Source of the DNA: Comamonas koreensis
GTDB lineage: Bacteria > Pseudomonadota > Gammaproteobacteria > Burkholderiales > Burkholderiaceae_C
Length of the DNA: 64,000 nt
Assembly (NCBI RefSeq): GCF_014076495.1
Contig: NZ_CP043575.1
Location: 4,216,001-4,280,000 of the forward strand
Direction: 5' to 3'
Part shown: positions 8,001 through 17,063 of the stretch, in pieces
How the letters are laid out: each line of letters begins with the position of its first letter
How positions within the stretch are numbered: the first letter of the stretch is position 1
Position numbers and translations under genes: made by a program
Notes under the pieces: model-generated
Seen by the model: the letters and a program-made list of their open reading frames with translations, nothing else
Told to the model about the DNA's origin: nothing
The model's database searches: none

Positions 8001-8404
8001 CCACCCCGCCCCGCGCTCAGCCCATGCAGCAGCCCTTGCAGCTATTGCGCCTGAGCTTGGTCGCCGTCTGGCTGTGGACGGCCGCAGCCAGCTGGCTGCA
8101 GTGGCAGGGCGACAGCACCGCGCTCTTGGTAGCGGGCGGCATTGCTGATCCTCGCCTGCAAGCCTGGCTGATAGGCGGCGGCGCTGCGCTGGATCTGCTG
8201 CTGGGTCTGTGGCTGCTGTGCCGGCCCGGGCGCAGGGCCTATGCCGCATCGTTGGCAGCGATGCTGGCGATGACCCTGGCCGCCACCACCCTGCTGCCCA
8301 GCCTGTGGCTGCACCCGCTGGGCCCCTTGTCCAAGAACCTGCCGATTGCCGCTGCGCTGTGGCTGCTGTGGCAAAGCAGCGCCCGCGACGGACGGAGCCG
8401 ATGA
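7997..8404 (+). CDS. DoxX-like small membrane protein
   Basis: The 135-residue protein has four predicted membrane helices: LLRLSLVAVWLWTAAASWL, AWLIGGGAALDLLLGLWLL, AASLAAMLAMTLAATTLL and LPIAAALWLLWQ. The GPLSKNLPI motif between helices 3 and 4 is characteristic of the DoxX-like family often found with NAD(P)H-binding SDR proteins. The start codon overlaps the previous stop and the stop overlaps the next start, both as ATGA. A role in membrane redox chemistry is inferred from DoxX relatives; it is unproven. Confidence 0.82.
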   Translation: MTTPPRAQPMQQPLQLLRLSLVAVWLWTAAASWLQWQGDSTALLVAGGIADPRLQAWLIGGGAALDLLLGLWLLCRPGRRAYAASLAAMLAMTLAATTLLPSLWLHPLGPLSKNLPIAAALWLLWQSSARDGRSR

Positions 8405-8880
8405 TGAACACCTATTTGCTGCTCAAAACCCTGCATATCCTGTCGAGCGTGCTGATGGTCGGCACCGGCTTTGGCTCGGCGTTCTATATGTTCTTTGCCA
8501 ACCGCAGCGGCAATGTAGCGGCCCAGGCCGTGGTCAGCCGCCTGGTGGTGCGGGCCGACTGGTGGTTCACGACGCCAGCGGTCATCATCCAGCCGATCAG
8601 CGGCTGGGCGCTGATGGCGATGGCCGGCTGGCCCTGGCACACGCCCTGGCTGCTCTTGTCGATGGCACTGTATGTGCTAGCAGGCCTGTGCTGGTTGCCA
8701 GTGGTGGCCATGCAGATCCGCATGGCCCACATGGCCGCCCAGGCCGATGCCCAGGGCCTGCCGCTGCCCGACGCCTACCGGCGCCTGGCCGGGCGCTGGG
8801 AAGCGCTGGGCTACCCGGCCTTTGTGGCGATGCTGGGCGTGTACTACCTGATGGTCAACAAACCCACGCTTTGGAACTAG
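8401..8880 (+). CDS. DUF2269-family integral membrane protein
   Basis: The 159-residue protein begins MMNTYLLLKTLHILSSVLMV, with His in the first helix, followed by GTGFGSAFYMFFANRSG. It has four predicted helices, including VIIQPISGWALMAMAGW and the final ALGYPAFVAMLGVYYLMVNK. These features match DUF2269, predicted inner-membrane proteins of unknown function whose conserved histidines suggest haem or metal binding. It closes the operon; the DyP gene on the other strand ends four bases later, with no obvious terminator between. Confidence 0.82.
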   Translation: MMNTYLLLKTLHILSSVLMVGTGFGSAFYMFFANRSGNVAAQAVVSRLVVRADWWFTTPAVIIQPISGWALMAMAGWPWHTPWLLLSMALYVLAGLCWLPVVAMQIRMAHMAAQADAQGLPLPDAYRRLAGRWEALGYPAFVAMLGVYYLMVNKPTLWN

Positions 8881-8884
8881 CGTT

Positions 8885-9802
8885 TTACAAACCCAGCGCG
8901 CGCAGATCAATGCGCCCGTCCCGCATCGGCGGGCACCAGTAGTAGGCATTGGTGACCGGGTTGGACATCTGGAACAGGCCGTCGGCAATGCCGTCTTCCT
9001 CGCCCGCCATGCGGCGCATCTGCGCCTCAAAGGCCTCAAAGCTGCGGCCAAAACCGGCAAAGATGGCGCCCACGGCGTCGCTGCCATCGGGCTGCACCTT
9101 CCACCAGGGCATATTGCGGCGCAGGATAAAGGCTTCGGGCTCGAAGCTCTCCTGCGCAGTGCGCTTGACGTGGGCCGACTCGGGCGCGTCGTCCAGCTCC
9201 TCGTTGTCGCTCAGGCGGCGGCCAATCATGTGGTCCTTTTGCAAGGCGCTCATGCGGGCAAAGGCGTCCATGTCATGCAGCCACTGCTGCACGGCAAAGT
9301 AGCTGCCGCCATCCAGCCCCGGGCCCATGCCATCGGCAATGGCGGCATGCACGGCGTCATCGTCCTGGGGGTTTTCGGTGCCGTCTTCATAGCCGGTCAG
9401 ATCGCGCACCGCGTCCTTGCCGTTCCACCCATGGCGGAAGCAATCGACCACCTTCTCGCGGCTGAAGGCCGGCGCCAGCAGCGCAGCGGCCTCGCGCGAC
9501 AGACGCAGCAGATCGCCCTGGTCATTGCCGCGCAGCCACAGGCACAGCGCATGGGGCGTCAGCGCCAGCGGGCCTTGGGGCCCGTTGATGGCCGGAAAAT
9601 TGCGCAGGCCCGGCACCTGCACGCCCAGCAGATCGGCCACCGGCTGGCCAATGCAGACGACAGCCTGCTCGCCATCGGCCCATTGCTGCAGGCGCGCCAG
9701 CGCGGCGCGCACGGCCGGGGCGTCGCCCGAGAGTTTCCAGAGTTGGTAGCGGCTGGCAGCTGGCAGCGCCAGCAGGATTCCGGGTTGGTTCAAAGCGGTC
9801 AT
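8885..9802 (-). CDS. DyP-type haem peroxidase (YfeX-like)
   Basis: This 305-residue protein has the DyP hallmark GxxDG as GYEDGTENP (Asp140, the acid-base residue), the proximal haem ligand His211 in ESAHVKRTAQ, and the distal arginine region FILRRNMPW. Length and N-terminus (NQPGILLALPAASRYQLW) fit the cytoplasmic class P/B group typified by E. coli YfeX. The reaction is H2O2-dependent oxidation; reported substrates for relatives include dyes and porphyrinogens. There is no signal peptide and no encapsulin gene nearby. It is divergent from the GlxA-type regulator about 200 bases away. Confidence 0.92.
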   Translation of the reverse strand: MTALNQPGILLALPAASRYQLWKLSGDAPAVRAALARLQQWADGEQAVVCIGQPVADLLGVQVPGLRNFPAINGPQGPLALTPHALCLWLRGNDQGDLLRLSREAAALLAPAFSREKVVDCFRHGWNGKDAVRDLTGYEDGTENPQDDDAVHAAIADGMGPGLDGGSYFAVQQWLHDMDAFARMSALQKDHMIGRRLSDNEELDDAPESAHVKRTAQESFEPEAFILRRNMPWWKVQPDGSDAVGAIFAGFGRSFEAFEAQMRRMAGEEDGIADGLFQMSNPVTNAYYWCPPMRDGRIDLRALGL

Positions 9803-10006
9803 CGTATGGGGACGCGCAGCTGTGCCGCTGCGTCTTGGCGGTTGGATGGCAATCGGCTATTGTCGCGCAGCTGTCCTACAAACTCCGCGCTTGGCCGTTT
9901 GCATTGCCCAATCACTGCCATAGCTGTTGCGCTTGAGCCGCAGCTTGGCAGAATCTGTGCGATCAATGTCATTGCTGCCACATCGCGCTGCATGCACACT
10001 GTGCGC

Positions 10007-11038
10007 ATGTCTCCATCCCGCACCACCGCCGCCCACAGCGCCCAGCCCGGCCACCACGTCATCTGCATTGCCTACCCGCGCGCGATGAGCCTGGACATCA
10101 CCGGGCCCATGCAGGTGTTTGCCACCGCCAACGATGTGCGCCAGCGCCAGGGCCTGCCTGCCTTCTACCAGTTGGTCTTTGCCGGGCTGGAGGCCGGGCC
10201 GGTGACCTTGTCCTGCGGTTTGCAGACCATCGCCACCGAGGGCCTGGGCCAGCTGCGCCCGGGCGCCAACAGCACGGTGCTGGTGCCGGGGGGCGATGGC
10301 GTGGTCGATGTGCAGCACCACAGCGGCCTGCGCCAATGGCTGCAGCGCACGGCGCCCCAGGTGCAGCGCCTGGGCTCGGTCTGCTCGGGTGCGTTGATCC
10401 TGGCGCGCGCCGGCCTGCTCGATGGCCTGCCTGCCACCACCCACTGGTGCCGCCTGGCCGAGCTCGCGGCGATGGAGCGCCCCATCCAGGTCGATGGCGA
10501 CCGGCTGCACACCTTTGATGCCAGCCATCCGCAGCAGCGCCATATCTTCACATCGGCGGGGGTGACCTCGGGCATCGACCTGGCGCTGAGCCTCGTCGAA
10601 GCCGACCTGGGCCGCAGCATGGCGCTGGCCGTCGCCCGCCACTTGGTAATGTTTGTGCGCCGGCCCGGCGGCCAGGCGCAGTTCAGCCCACTGCTGGCAG
10701 CCGAGACCACGCAGGCGCCGCGCCTGGCTGGCCTGCTTGAATGGATTCCCGGCCACCTGGGCGAGCGCCTGGGTGTGGAGCAGCTGGCCGCGCAGGCCTG
10801 CCTGCCGCCGCGCACCTTGGCGCGGGTGTTCCAGCAAGAGCTGGGCACCACGCCGGCCCGCTATGTGGAACGCGTGCGGCTGCAGGCCGCCACCACCTTG
10901 CTCAGCCAGCGTCAGGCCTCCGTCTCCACGGTGGCGCAGCTGTGCGGCTTTGGCCACCCGGAAAACCTGCGCCGCAGCTTTCACAAGACCTTGGCCGTCA
11001 GCCCCCAGGCCTTTGCCGAGCGCTTTGGCGTGGGTTAA
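10007..11038 (+). CDS. GlxA-family AraC-type transcriptional regulator with DJ-1/PfpI domain
   Basis: The 343-residue product has an N-terminal DJ-1/PfpI-like domain (about residues 14-185), with the nucleophile-elbow cysteine in SVCSGALILARAGLLDG and the THWCRLAEL motif. Two AraC-type helix-turn-helix motifs follow at the C-terminus (LGVEQLAAQACLPPRTLARV and VSTVAQLCGFGHPENLRRSF). Such regulators sense small metabolites, often quaternary amines, or act on oxidative cues. I prefer the ATG at 10007; an in-frame ATG at 9992 is the alternative. It lies head to head with the DyP gene and 109 bases before an MFS gene, either of which could be a target. Confidence 0.87.
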   Translation: MSPSRTTAAHSAQPGHHVICIAYPRAMSLDITGPMQVFATANDVRQRQGLPAFYQLVFAGLEAGPVTLSCGLQTIATEGLGQLRPGANSTVLVPGGDGVVDVQHHSGLRQWLQRTAPQVQRLGSVCSGALILARAGLLDGLPATTHWCRLAELAAMERPIQVDGDRLHTFDASHPQQRHIFTSAGVTSGIDLALSLVEADLGRSMALAVARHLVMFVRRPGGQAQFSPLLAAETTQAPRLAGLLEWIPGHLGERLGVEQLAAQACLPPRTLARVFQQELGTTPARYVERVRLQAATTLLSQRQASVSTVAQLCGFGHPENLRRSFHKTLAVSPQAFAERFGVG

Positions 11039-11147
11039 CCAGCGCCCGCCACTAAGCGGCTGAATCCTCCCGCCCAAACCATGCGATCCGGACAGCCGAT
11101 GCTGCCCGGCAGCGCCCACACGCCCCGTTATTCCCAAATCACCGCCC

Positions 11148-12332
11148 ATGCTGCTCCAACGCCATCCCCAACTGCTCACCCTCAGCATCGCGCAAGCGCT
11201 GTACTGGTCCTGCTCCATCATCGGCATTGCGCTCACGGGCCTCGTGGGCCAGCAGCTGGCGCCCTGGCCGGTGCTGGCCACGGTGCCGCTGACCTTGCTG
11301 GTGGCGGGCAATCTGCTGTCGATTGGCCCACTGGCCCGCTGGATGCAGCGGCATGGCCGCGCCCGGGGCCTGCAGGGTGGCGCACTGCTGGGGGTCGCAG
11401 CGGGGCTGCTGGCGGCCTGGGCGGTGGTGCAGGCGAGCTTTGGGCTGTTTTGCCTGGCAATGCTGCTGCTGGGTGGCTACCAGGCCTCGGCCGGTTTTTA
11501 CCGTTTCACCGCGCTGGACGGCATGCCGGCCGAGCACAGCGGCCGTGCCGCAGCCTGGGTGCTGGCAGGGGGCATGGCGGCCGCCCTGCTCGCCCCCAGC
11601 CTGGCCATCCACACCGCAGGCGCCCTGGCCACACCGCTGGCCGGCGCCTACCTGGCGATTGCCGTGCTGGCCTTGCTGGCCTGCGCGCTGCTGCAATGCC
11701 TGCCGCCACGCCTGCACCTGCCGATGCAGGCCAAGGCTGCTGGCCAGCCCGCCATCTCGCGGCGCCAGTTGTGGCAGCGCCCTGCGCTGCGCCAGGCCAT
11801 TGTGCTGAGCGCCTGCGGCCATGGGCTGATGGTGCTGGTGATGAACGCTACCCCGCTGGCCATGCATGGCGCGGGCCACTCGCTGGCCAGCTCCACCCAG
11901 GTGATCCAGTGGCATGTGCTGGGCATGTTTGCGCCGTCCTTGTTTGCGGGCCGCGCGGTGGACCGCTTTGGCGCGCGGCGCCTGGCCTGGCTGGGCGCGG
12001 CGCTGCTGGCCGCCAGCGCAGGCGTGGCGCTGATCGGCACGGAATTTGTACCGTTCTTGCTCAGCTCCTTGCTGCTGGGCGCCGGCTGGAACCTGATGAT
12101 CCTCGCCGGCACCAGCTTGCTGAACCAGGCCTGCAGCCCCGAGGAGCGCCCCCAGGCCCAGCCGATGATGGAGTGGAGCAACAACGGCAGCGCCGCACTG
12201 ATGTCGCTCAGCTGCGGCGTGCTGATCCAGACCCTGGGCTGGCAGGCCGTGAATGTGGCAATGCTATTGACCCTGGCGCTGCTGGCCTGGCAAGGCAGCC
12301 GCTCGGCCTGGGCGGCGCGGGCGCGGGCCTAG
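11148..12332 (+). CDS. MFS-family transporter
   Basis: The 394-residue membrane protein has about 12 hydrophobic segments and an N-half/C-half layout typical of the major facilitator superfamily. The motif-A-like loop RAVDRFGARRLAWLGAALLA lies in the C-terminal half, and YRFTALDGMPAEHSGRAAAW lies in the N-terminal half. The latter resembles the YcaD/riboflavin-like or drug-export MFS groups, but the substrate cannot be read from sequence. It may be regulated by the preceding GlxA-type protein. Its stop is one base from the stop of the convergent methyltransferase-like gene. Confidence 0.85.
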   Translation: MLLQRHPQLLTLSIAQALYWSCSIIGIALTGLVGQQLAPWPVLATVPLTLLVAGNLLSIGPLARWMQRHGRARGLQGGALLGVAAGLLAAWAVVQASFGLFCLAMLLLGGYQASAGFYRFTALDGMPAEHSGRAAAWVLAGGMAAALLAPSLAIHTAGALATPLAGAYLAIAVLALLACALLQCLPPRLHLPMQAKAAGQPAISRRQLWQRPALRQAIVLSACGHGLMVLVMNATPLAMHGAGHSLASSTQVIQWHVLGMFAPSLFAGRAVDRFGARRLAWLGAALLAASAGVALIGTEFVPFLLSSLLLGAGWNLMILAGTSLLNQACSPEERPQAQPMMEWSNNGSAALMSLSCGVLIQTLGWQAVNVAMLLTLALLAWQGSRSAWAARARA

Positions 12333-12333
12333 A

Positions 12334-13188
12334 TCACCGAATGCTTGAAGCAGGCGTGCGTGCCAGGCGCTCACGCCAGATGCGCTCCACCCAGGGGGCA
12401 AATCCGCCGTCCACGGCGCTGAGCAAGGGCAGGCGCGTGTCGGCTAGCGCCTGTGCCAGCGCATCAGCCCAGGCTGGGCTGCCCCAAAGGGCTTGCAAGG
12501 GCCCAGCCAGCACCCACTCCTGGCCCCAGAAATACAGCAGGCTCGCCTGCACATTTGCCTGCATCTGCCGCACTTCGGCCAGCGCCTGGGGCTCGGCCAG
12601 TTGCAGCCAGATATCGGCATACAGAAAGTCCACCGGCTGCTGCGGCGCCGGTCGCCACTGCAGCGCATCGGCTTGCACGATATGGATCTTGGCGGCGACA
12701 TCTGCCTGCAAGCCTTCCAGCACCTGCATACGCTGGAACAGCGCGATCACCTCTGGATCACGCTCGACCACGGTGACCCGCTCCACGGACGGGTTCAGCG
12801 CTATATTGGCCGTCACCCATCCCATCCCCAGGCCCATGACCACCGTGTGGCCATGCGCATGGCGGCAGGCCAGCTCCTGGCTCTCGATCTCGAAAGGCGA
12901 CAGCGACATCCACGTGTCCCAGCCGCCTTGTGCGTTCTGGCGCAACAGCGCGGTTGAGGCCCCATAGACGCAGCTGCCGCTGTAGTAACCCCTGTCCAGC
13001 CCCATGCCGCCGCGCAGCAGCCGCCAGGCGCCCTGCTCGCCCAACTCGTACTGCGGCATGTGCCAGGGAGTCTGGAACACCGGCACGCCCAGCGCCTGGG
13101 CCAGCACATGGATATCCAGGCCACCGACCACCAAGCCTTCACCTGGCTGGGAGTTGGCGGTCAACGACTGCATGGGCGCTGAGGGCAT
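12334..13188 (-). CDS. SAM-dependent methyltransferase/spermidine-synthase-like protein
   Basis: About 284 residues from the ATG at 13188. The SAM-binding Rossmann motif is VVMGLGMGWVTANIALN, followed by the acidic loop VTVVERDPEVI, as in spermine/spermidine synthase-like proteins. FLYADIWLQLAEPQALAEV would be the motif IV equivalent. The classical polyamine-binding Asp pair is not evident, so the substrate is open. The frame is open up to 13248, but starting there would overlap the hairpin at 13236-13255 that looks like the fumC terminator, so I chose the downstream ATG. It may be cotranscribed with fumC by read-through. Confidence 0.76.
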   Translation of the reverse strand: MPSAPMQSLTANSQPGEGLVVGGLDIHVLAQALGVPVFQTPWHMPQYELGEQGAWRLLRGGMGLDRGYYSGSCVYGASTALLRQNAQGGWDTWMSLSPFEIESQELACRHAHGHTVVMGLGMGWVTANIALNPSVERVTVVERDPEVIALFQRMQVLEGLQADVAAKIHIVQADALQWRPAPQQPVDFLYADIWLQLAEPQALAEVRQMQANVQASLLYFWGQEWVLAGPLQALWGSPAWADALAQALADTRLPLLSAVDGGFAPWVERIWRERLARTPASSIR

Positions 13189-13235
13189 GAATGGTCCAAA
13201 GGGAAAAGGCAGAAACCGCCAGTGTAAAAGCACAA

Positions 13236-13255
13236 GGCCCGCAGTCATGCGGGCC
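13236..13255 (-). terminator. Hairpin after fumC, possible weak terminator
   Basis: GGCCCGCA and TGCGGGCC form an 8-bp perfect stem with a 4-base loop, 25 bases past the fumC stop. On the minus strand it is followed by TTGTGCTTTTAC, only partly T-rich, so termination may be incomplete. Confidence 0.6.
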
Positions 13256-13280
13256 CTGGAACGTTCAAGCGTCTAGACGC

Positions 13281-14672
13281 TTACAGATTGCCCACCATGT
13301 GCTCGGGCACGACCCACTGGTCAAACTGCTCGGCGGTCACATGGCCGCTGGCCACGGCCGCATCGCGCAGGCTGCTGCCTTCCTTGTGCGCCTTCTTCGC
13401 AATATAGGCCGCCTTGTCGTAGCCGATATGGGTGTTCAGGGCGGTCACCAGCATCAGCGAGCGGCTGACCAGCTCGGTGATGCGCTCGCGGTTGGGCTCG
13501 ATGCCCACGGCGCAGTGGTCGTTGAAGCTCACCATGCCATCGGCCAGCAGGCGCACGCTTTGCAGGAAGTTGTGCGCCACCATGGGGCGGAACACGTTGA
13601 GCTCAAAGTTGCCCGAGGCACCGCCCACGTTGATCGCCGCGTCATTGCCAAACACCTGGGCGCAGAGCATGGTCATCGCTTCGCACTGCGTGGGGTTGAC
13701 CTTGCCCGGCATGATCGACGAGCCCGGCTCGTTCTCGGGGATGGAGATCTCGCCCAGGCCGCTGCGCGGGCCCGATGCCAGCCAGCGCACATCGTTGGCG
13801 ATCTTCATCAGGCTGGCGGCCAGCGTCTTGAGGGCGCCATGGCCAAACACCAGCGCGTCGCAGGAACCCAGCGATTCGAACTTGTTGGGCGAGGTGATGA
13901 AGGGGTAGCCGGTCAGCTTGGCCAGCTCTTGGGCCACACCCTCGGCATAGCCCTTGGGGGCGTTGAGGCCCGTGCCCACAGCCGTGCCGCCCAGCGCCAG
14001 TTCATACAAATGGGGCAGCGCCGACTTGATGTGCTTGGCGCCGTGTTCGAGCTGGGCCACCCAGCCGGAGATCTCCTGGCCCAGGGTCAGCGGCGTCGCA
14101 TCCTGCAAATGGGTGCGGCCGATCTTGACGATGTCGTTGAAGGCCTCGCTCTTGGCCTGCAGGGTGCGGCGCAGCTTTTCCAGCGCGGGCAGCAGCTTGC
14201 GCTCGATGGCGGTGACGGCGGCCACATGCATGGCGGTGGGGTAGACGTCGTTGCTGGACTGGCTTTTGTTCACCTCGTCATTGGGGTGCACCAGGCGCGA
14301 CTCACCGCGCTCGCCGCCCAGCAGCTCGCTGGCGCGGTTGGCCAGCACTTCGTTGACGTTCATATTGGTCTGCGTGCCCGAGCCGGTCTGCCAGACCACC
14401 AGCGGGAACTCATCGGGGTGCTGGCCGGCAATCACCTCGTCGGCCGCCGCATTGATGGCCTTGGCCTTCTTCTCGTCGAGCAGGCCCAGCGCGTCGTTGA
14501 CGGTGGCACTGGCCTTTTTCACCTGCGCCAGCGCGTGGATGATCTCGCCGGGCTGCTTCTCGCCGCTGATGTCAAAGTTCTGCAGCGAGCGCTGCGTCTG
14601 GGCACCCCAGAGTTTGTCGGCCGGCACGTCGATCAGGCCGAAGGTGTCTTTTTCCTGGCGGGTAGCTGTCAT
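13281..14672 (-). CDS. fumC: Class II fumarate hydratase
   Basis: This is the iron-independent, oxygen-stable fumarase of the TCA cycle, interconverting fumarate and L-malate as a homotetramer. The 463-residue product carries the superfamily signature [11 protein letters not shown] (317-327, with the catalytic serine in its mobile loop), the catalytic-region His188 in [10 protein letters not shown], and [17 protein letters not shown] near residue 100. Its length matches E. coli FumC (467). It is divergent from a class I fumarase gene 341 bases away, so the cell has both the stable and the iron-sulfur enzyme under linked but separate promoters. Confidence 0.97.
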   Translation of the reverse strand: MTATRQEKDTFGLIDVPADKLWGAQTQRSLQNFDISGEKQPGEIIHALAQVKKASATVNDALGLLDEKKAKAINAAADEVIAGQHPDEFPLVVWQTGSGTQTNMNVNEVLANRASELLGGERGESRLVHPNDEVNKSQSSNDVYPTAMHVAAVTAIERKLLPALEKLRRTLQAKSEAFNDIVKIGRTHLQDATPLTLGQEISGWVAQLEHGAKHIKSALPHLYELALGGTAVGTGLNAPKGYAEGVAQELAKLTGYPFITSPNKFESLGSCDALVFGHGALKTLAASLMKIANDVRWLASGPRSGLGEISIPENEPGSSIMPGKVNPTQCEAMTMLCAQVFGNDAAINVGGASGNFELNVFRPMVAHNFLQSVRLLADGMVSFNDHCAVGIEPNRERITELVSRSLMLVTALNTHIGYDKAAYIAKKAHKEGSSLRDAAVASGHVTAEQFDQWVVPEHMVGNL

Positions 14673-15013
14673 GTCTGGATCACTCCTTGTATCTCAACAA
14701 TTGCAACGCGGCTCGTCTGGCTGGTAAGCATGTGGCTGGTGGGCCGCAGGATTCGTAAATAGGATGCCGCCCGCTTTGCGGCAAAGCGGGCGCAGCATCG
14801 CATCCTAACGCAGGCAATGACAGCCGTTCTCATCTGCATCAAGCAGCCATACTGGGCGCATGCTCTTGCACCATCTCGACACCTGAGTCTTCTAGAAGAC
14901 TTATCGGGCATTTGCCACCACCGGCCTGGCGAAAGGCCGATAATTGCCCCCGTGATACCGAGCGCCAACGGCACCATAGCCTTGCGCAATCCAAAACCCA
15001 CCCCACAAGCACG
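14673..15013. promoter_or_regulatory. Divergent control region between fumC and fumA
   Basis: No gene is supported in these 341 bases. It holds a perfect hairpin at 14769-14791 (GCCCGCTTTG, CGG, CAAAGCGGGC), without a T-tract on either side, and a TTCTAGAA palindrome near 14889-14896. Either could take part in regulating the two fumarases. I could not assign promoters with confidence. A SoxRS-like or iron-dependent switch between the enzymes is known from E. coli, but no such site is recognisable here. Confidence 0.45.
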
Positions 15014-16567
15014 ATGACCACCTCCATCCGTCAGCAGGACCTGATCGACTCGATCGCGGGCGCCCTGCAGTACATCAGCTACTACCACACACCGGATTTC
15101 ATCCAGCACCTGGCACGGGCCTATGAGCGCGAGCAAAGCCCGGCGGCCAAGGATGCGATGGCCCAGATCCTGACCAACTCCAAGATGAGCGCCACCGGCC
15201 AGCGCCCCATCTGCCAGGACACCGGCATCGTCAACGTGTTCCTGAAGGTGGGCATGGACGTGAAGTGGGAAGACTTCACGATGGGCCTGGAAGACGCGAT
15301 CAACGAAGGCGTGCGCCGGGGCTACAACCACCCCGACAACACCTTGCGCGCCTCCGTGGTGGCCGATCCCCAGTTCGCCCGCAAGAACACCAAGGACAAC
15401 ACGCCTGCCGTCATCAATGTGCAGATCGTGCCGGGCGACAAGCTGGATGTGACCGTGGCGGCCAAGGGCGGCGGCTCGGAGAACAAGTCCAAGATGATCA
15501 TGATGAACCCCAGCGACAGCATTGTGGACTGGGTGCTCAAGACCGTGCCGACCATGGGCGCGGGCTGGTGCCCACCGGGCATGCTGGGCATCGGCATTGG
15601 CGGCACCGCTGAAAAGGCCGTGCTGCTGGCCAAGGAAAGCCTGATGGAAGACCTCGACATGTACGAGCTGCAGCAAAAAGCTGCCAGCGGTGCCGAGCTC
15701 GACCAGGTGGAAAAGCTGCGTCTGGAGCTGTTCGAGAAGGTCAATGCCCTCGGTATTGGCGCCCAGGGCCTGGGCGGCCTCACCACCGTGCTGGACGTCA
15801 AGATCAACATGTACCCCACGCACGCGGCCTCCAAGCCCGTGGCGATGATCCCCAACTGCGCCGCCACCCGCCACGCCCATTTCGTGATGGACGGCTCCGG
15901 CCCCGTATACCTCGATCCCCCATCGCTGGACACCTGGCCCAAGATCGACTGGGCGCCAGACTACAACAAGTCCAAGCGCGTGGACCTGAACACGCTGACC
16001 AAGGAAGAAGTGGCCAGCTGGAAGCCGGGCGACACCCTCTTGCTCAACGGCAAGATGCTGACCGGCCGCGACGCTGCGCACAAGCGCATCCAGGACATGC
16101 TGGCCAAGGGCGAGCCACTGCCCGTCGACTTCAGCAACCGCGTGATCTACTACGTGGGCCCGGTGGACCCGGTGCGTGACGAAGTTGTCGGCCCCGCCGG
16201 CCCGACCACCGCCACCCGCATGGACAAGTTCACCGACATGATGCTGTCGCAGACCGGCCTGATCGCGATGATCGGCAAGTCCGAGCGTGGCCCGGTCGCC
16301 ATCGAAGCGATCAAGAACCACAAGTCGGCCTACCTGATGGCCGTGGGCGGCGCCGCTTATCTGGTCTCCAAGGCCATCAAGCAGGCCAAGGTGGTCGGTT
16401 TTGCCGATCTGGGCATGGAAGCGATCTATGAATTCGACGTGGTCGACATGCCCGTGACCGTGGCCGTGGATGCCGGCGGCACCAGCGCCCATATCACCGG
16501 CCCGGCGATCTGGAAGGAAAAGATCGCCACCGGTGAATTCAAGGGCATTGAAGTGGCAGGCGCCTGA
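15014..16567 (+). CDS. fumA: Class I [4Fe-4S] fumarate hydratase
   Basis: This 517-residue protein is the oxygen-sensitive iron-sulfur fumarase, with both the alpha and beta domains in one chain. The three cluster cysteines are visible: Cys67 (GQRPICQDTG), Cys186 (AGWCPPGMLGIGIGG) and Cys282 (IPNCAATRHAHF). The C-terminal beta domain contains LLNGKMLTGRDAAHKRI and GPTTATRMDKFTDMML, conserved in FumA/TtdB proteins. I chose the ATG that gives MTTSIRQQDLIDSIAGALQY, as in homologues; the frame is open further upstream without similarity. A terminator follows directly. Confidence 0.95.
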   Translation: MTTSIRQQDLIDSIAGALQYISYYHTPDFIQHLARAYEREQSPAAKDAMAQILTNSKMSATGQRPICQDTGIVNVFLKVGMDVKWEDFTMGLEDAINEGVRRGYNHPDNTLRASVVADPQFARKNTKDNTPAVINVQIVPGDKLDVTVAAKGGGSENKSKMIMMNPSDSIVDWVLKTVPTMGAGWCPPGMLGIGIGGTAEKAVLLAKESLMEDLDMYELQQKAASGAELDQVEKLRLELFEKVNALGIGAQGLGGLTTVLDVKINMYPTHAASKPVAMIPNCAATRHAHFVMDGSGPVYLDPPSLDTWPKIDWAPDYNKSKRVDLNTLTKEEVASWKPGDTLLLNGKMLTGRDAAHKRIQDMLAKGEPLPVDFSNRVIYYVGPVDPVRDEVVGPAGPTTATRMDKFTDMMLSQTGLIAMIGKSERGPVAIEAIKNHKSAYLMAVGGAAYLVSKAIKQAKVVGFADLGMEAIYEFDVVDMPVTVAVDAGGTSAHITGPAIWKEKIATGEFKGIEVAGA

Positions 16568-16588
16568 TCGCCCGGCACCGCTCCCCAG

Positions 16589-16610
16589 AACCGCCTTCGG
16601 GCGGTTTTTT
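16589..16610 (+). terminator. Terminator after fumA
   Basis: AACCGCC pairs with GGCGGTT around a short TTC-type loop and is followed by a T run, 21 bases after the stop. Confidence 0.88.
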
Positions 16611-16787
16611 GCTGCCCGCTCCCCGCATTCCCAGCCGGTGGGAGCAGTGCCGACATCCTGACCGCCTCGGCCAGGCCCCCAAACCGCCCACTTTACCCAT
16701 CGCGGCCTTCAAACAATCCTATGGCGGCGCCCCGAGTACGGCGCATGCTGTATGGTGGAGGCTGCACACCGATAAGGAACAAAAAAC

Positions 16788-16988
16788 ATGGCCAAGCCGA
16801 ATTACCAGTATGAAAAGCGCCAGCGTGAGCTGGAAAAGAAGAAGAAAAAGGAAGAAAAAGCCCTGCGCAAGGCCAGCGGGCATGCCTCGGACACACCTGA
16901 TGGCGCTGATGGCGACGCCCCCGAGCAGGAGCCAGCGACCGGCGCGGACAGCAGCGGCGCGCCTGCGCAAGACAAGCCGGCCGACTGA
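16788..16988 (+). CDS. Small highly charged hypothetical protein
   Basis: The 66-residue product has an N-terminal basic helix (MAKPNYQYEKRQRELEKKKK, then KEEKALRK), followed by an acidic, Ala/Pro-rich disordered tail ending QDKPAD. It has a reasonable ribosome binding site (ATAAGGAAC) and sits alone in a 496-base gap between fumA and gntP. Similar small KKKKKEEK proteins are common in betaproteobacteria. I know no function. The bipolar charge pattern suggests nucleic-acid or ribosome contact, but that is a guess. Confidence 0.7.
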   Translation: MAKPNYQYEKRQRELEKKKKKEEKALRKASGHASDTPDGADGDAPEQEPATGADSSGAPAQDKPAD

Positions 16989-17063
16989 GCGCCGCGCCCT
17001 TGGGCGCAACAAAATGGGCCGCCAGCATTGCTGCTGCGGCCCTTTTGCTTATGGGAAAAGGCG

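Noticed and set aside
9170..10006. Long upstream extension of the GlxA-type regulator frame
   Set aside because: The stretch lies antisense to the DyP peroxidase gene and has no domain similarity; the regulator's own DJ-1 domain starts after 10007.
14669..16492. 607-codon minus-strand frame antisense to fumA
   Set aside because: It is a high-GC shadow frame: no recognisable motif, His/Gly/Val-rich, while the plus strand encodes an intact class I fumarase.
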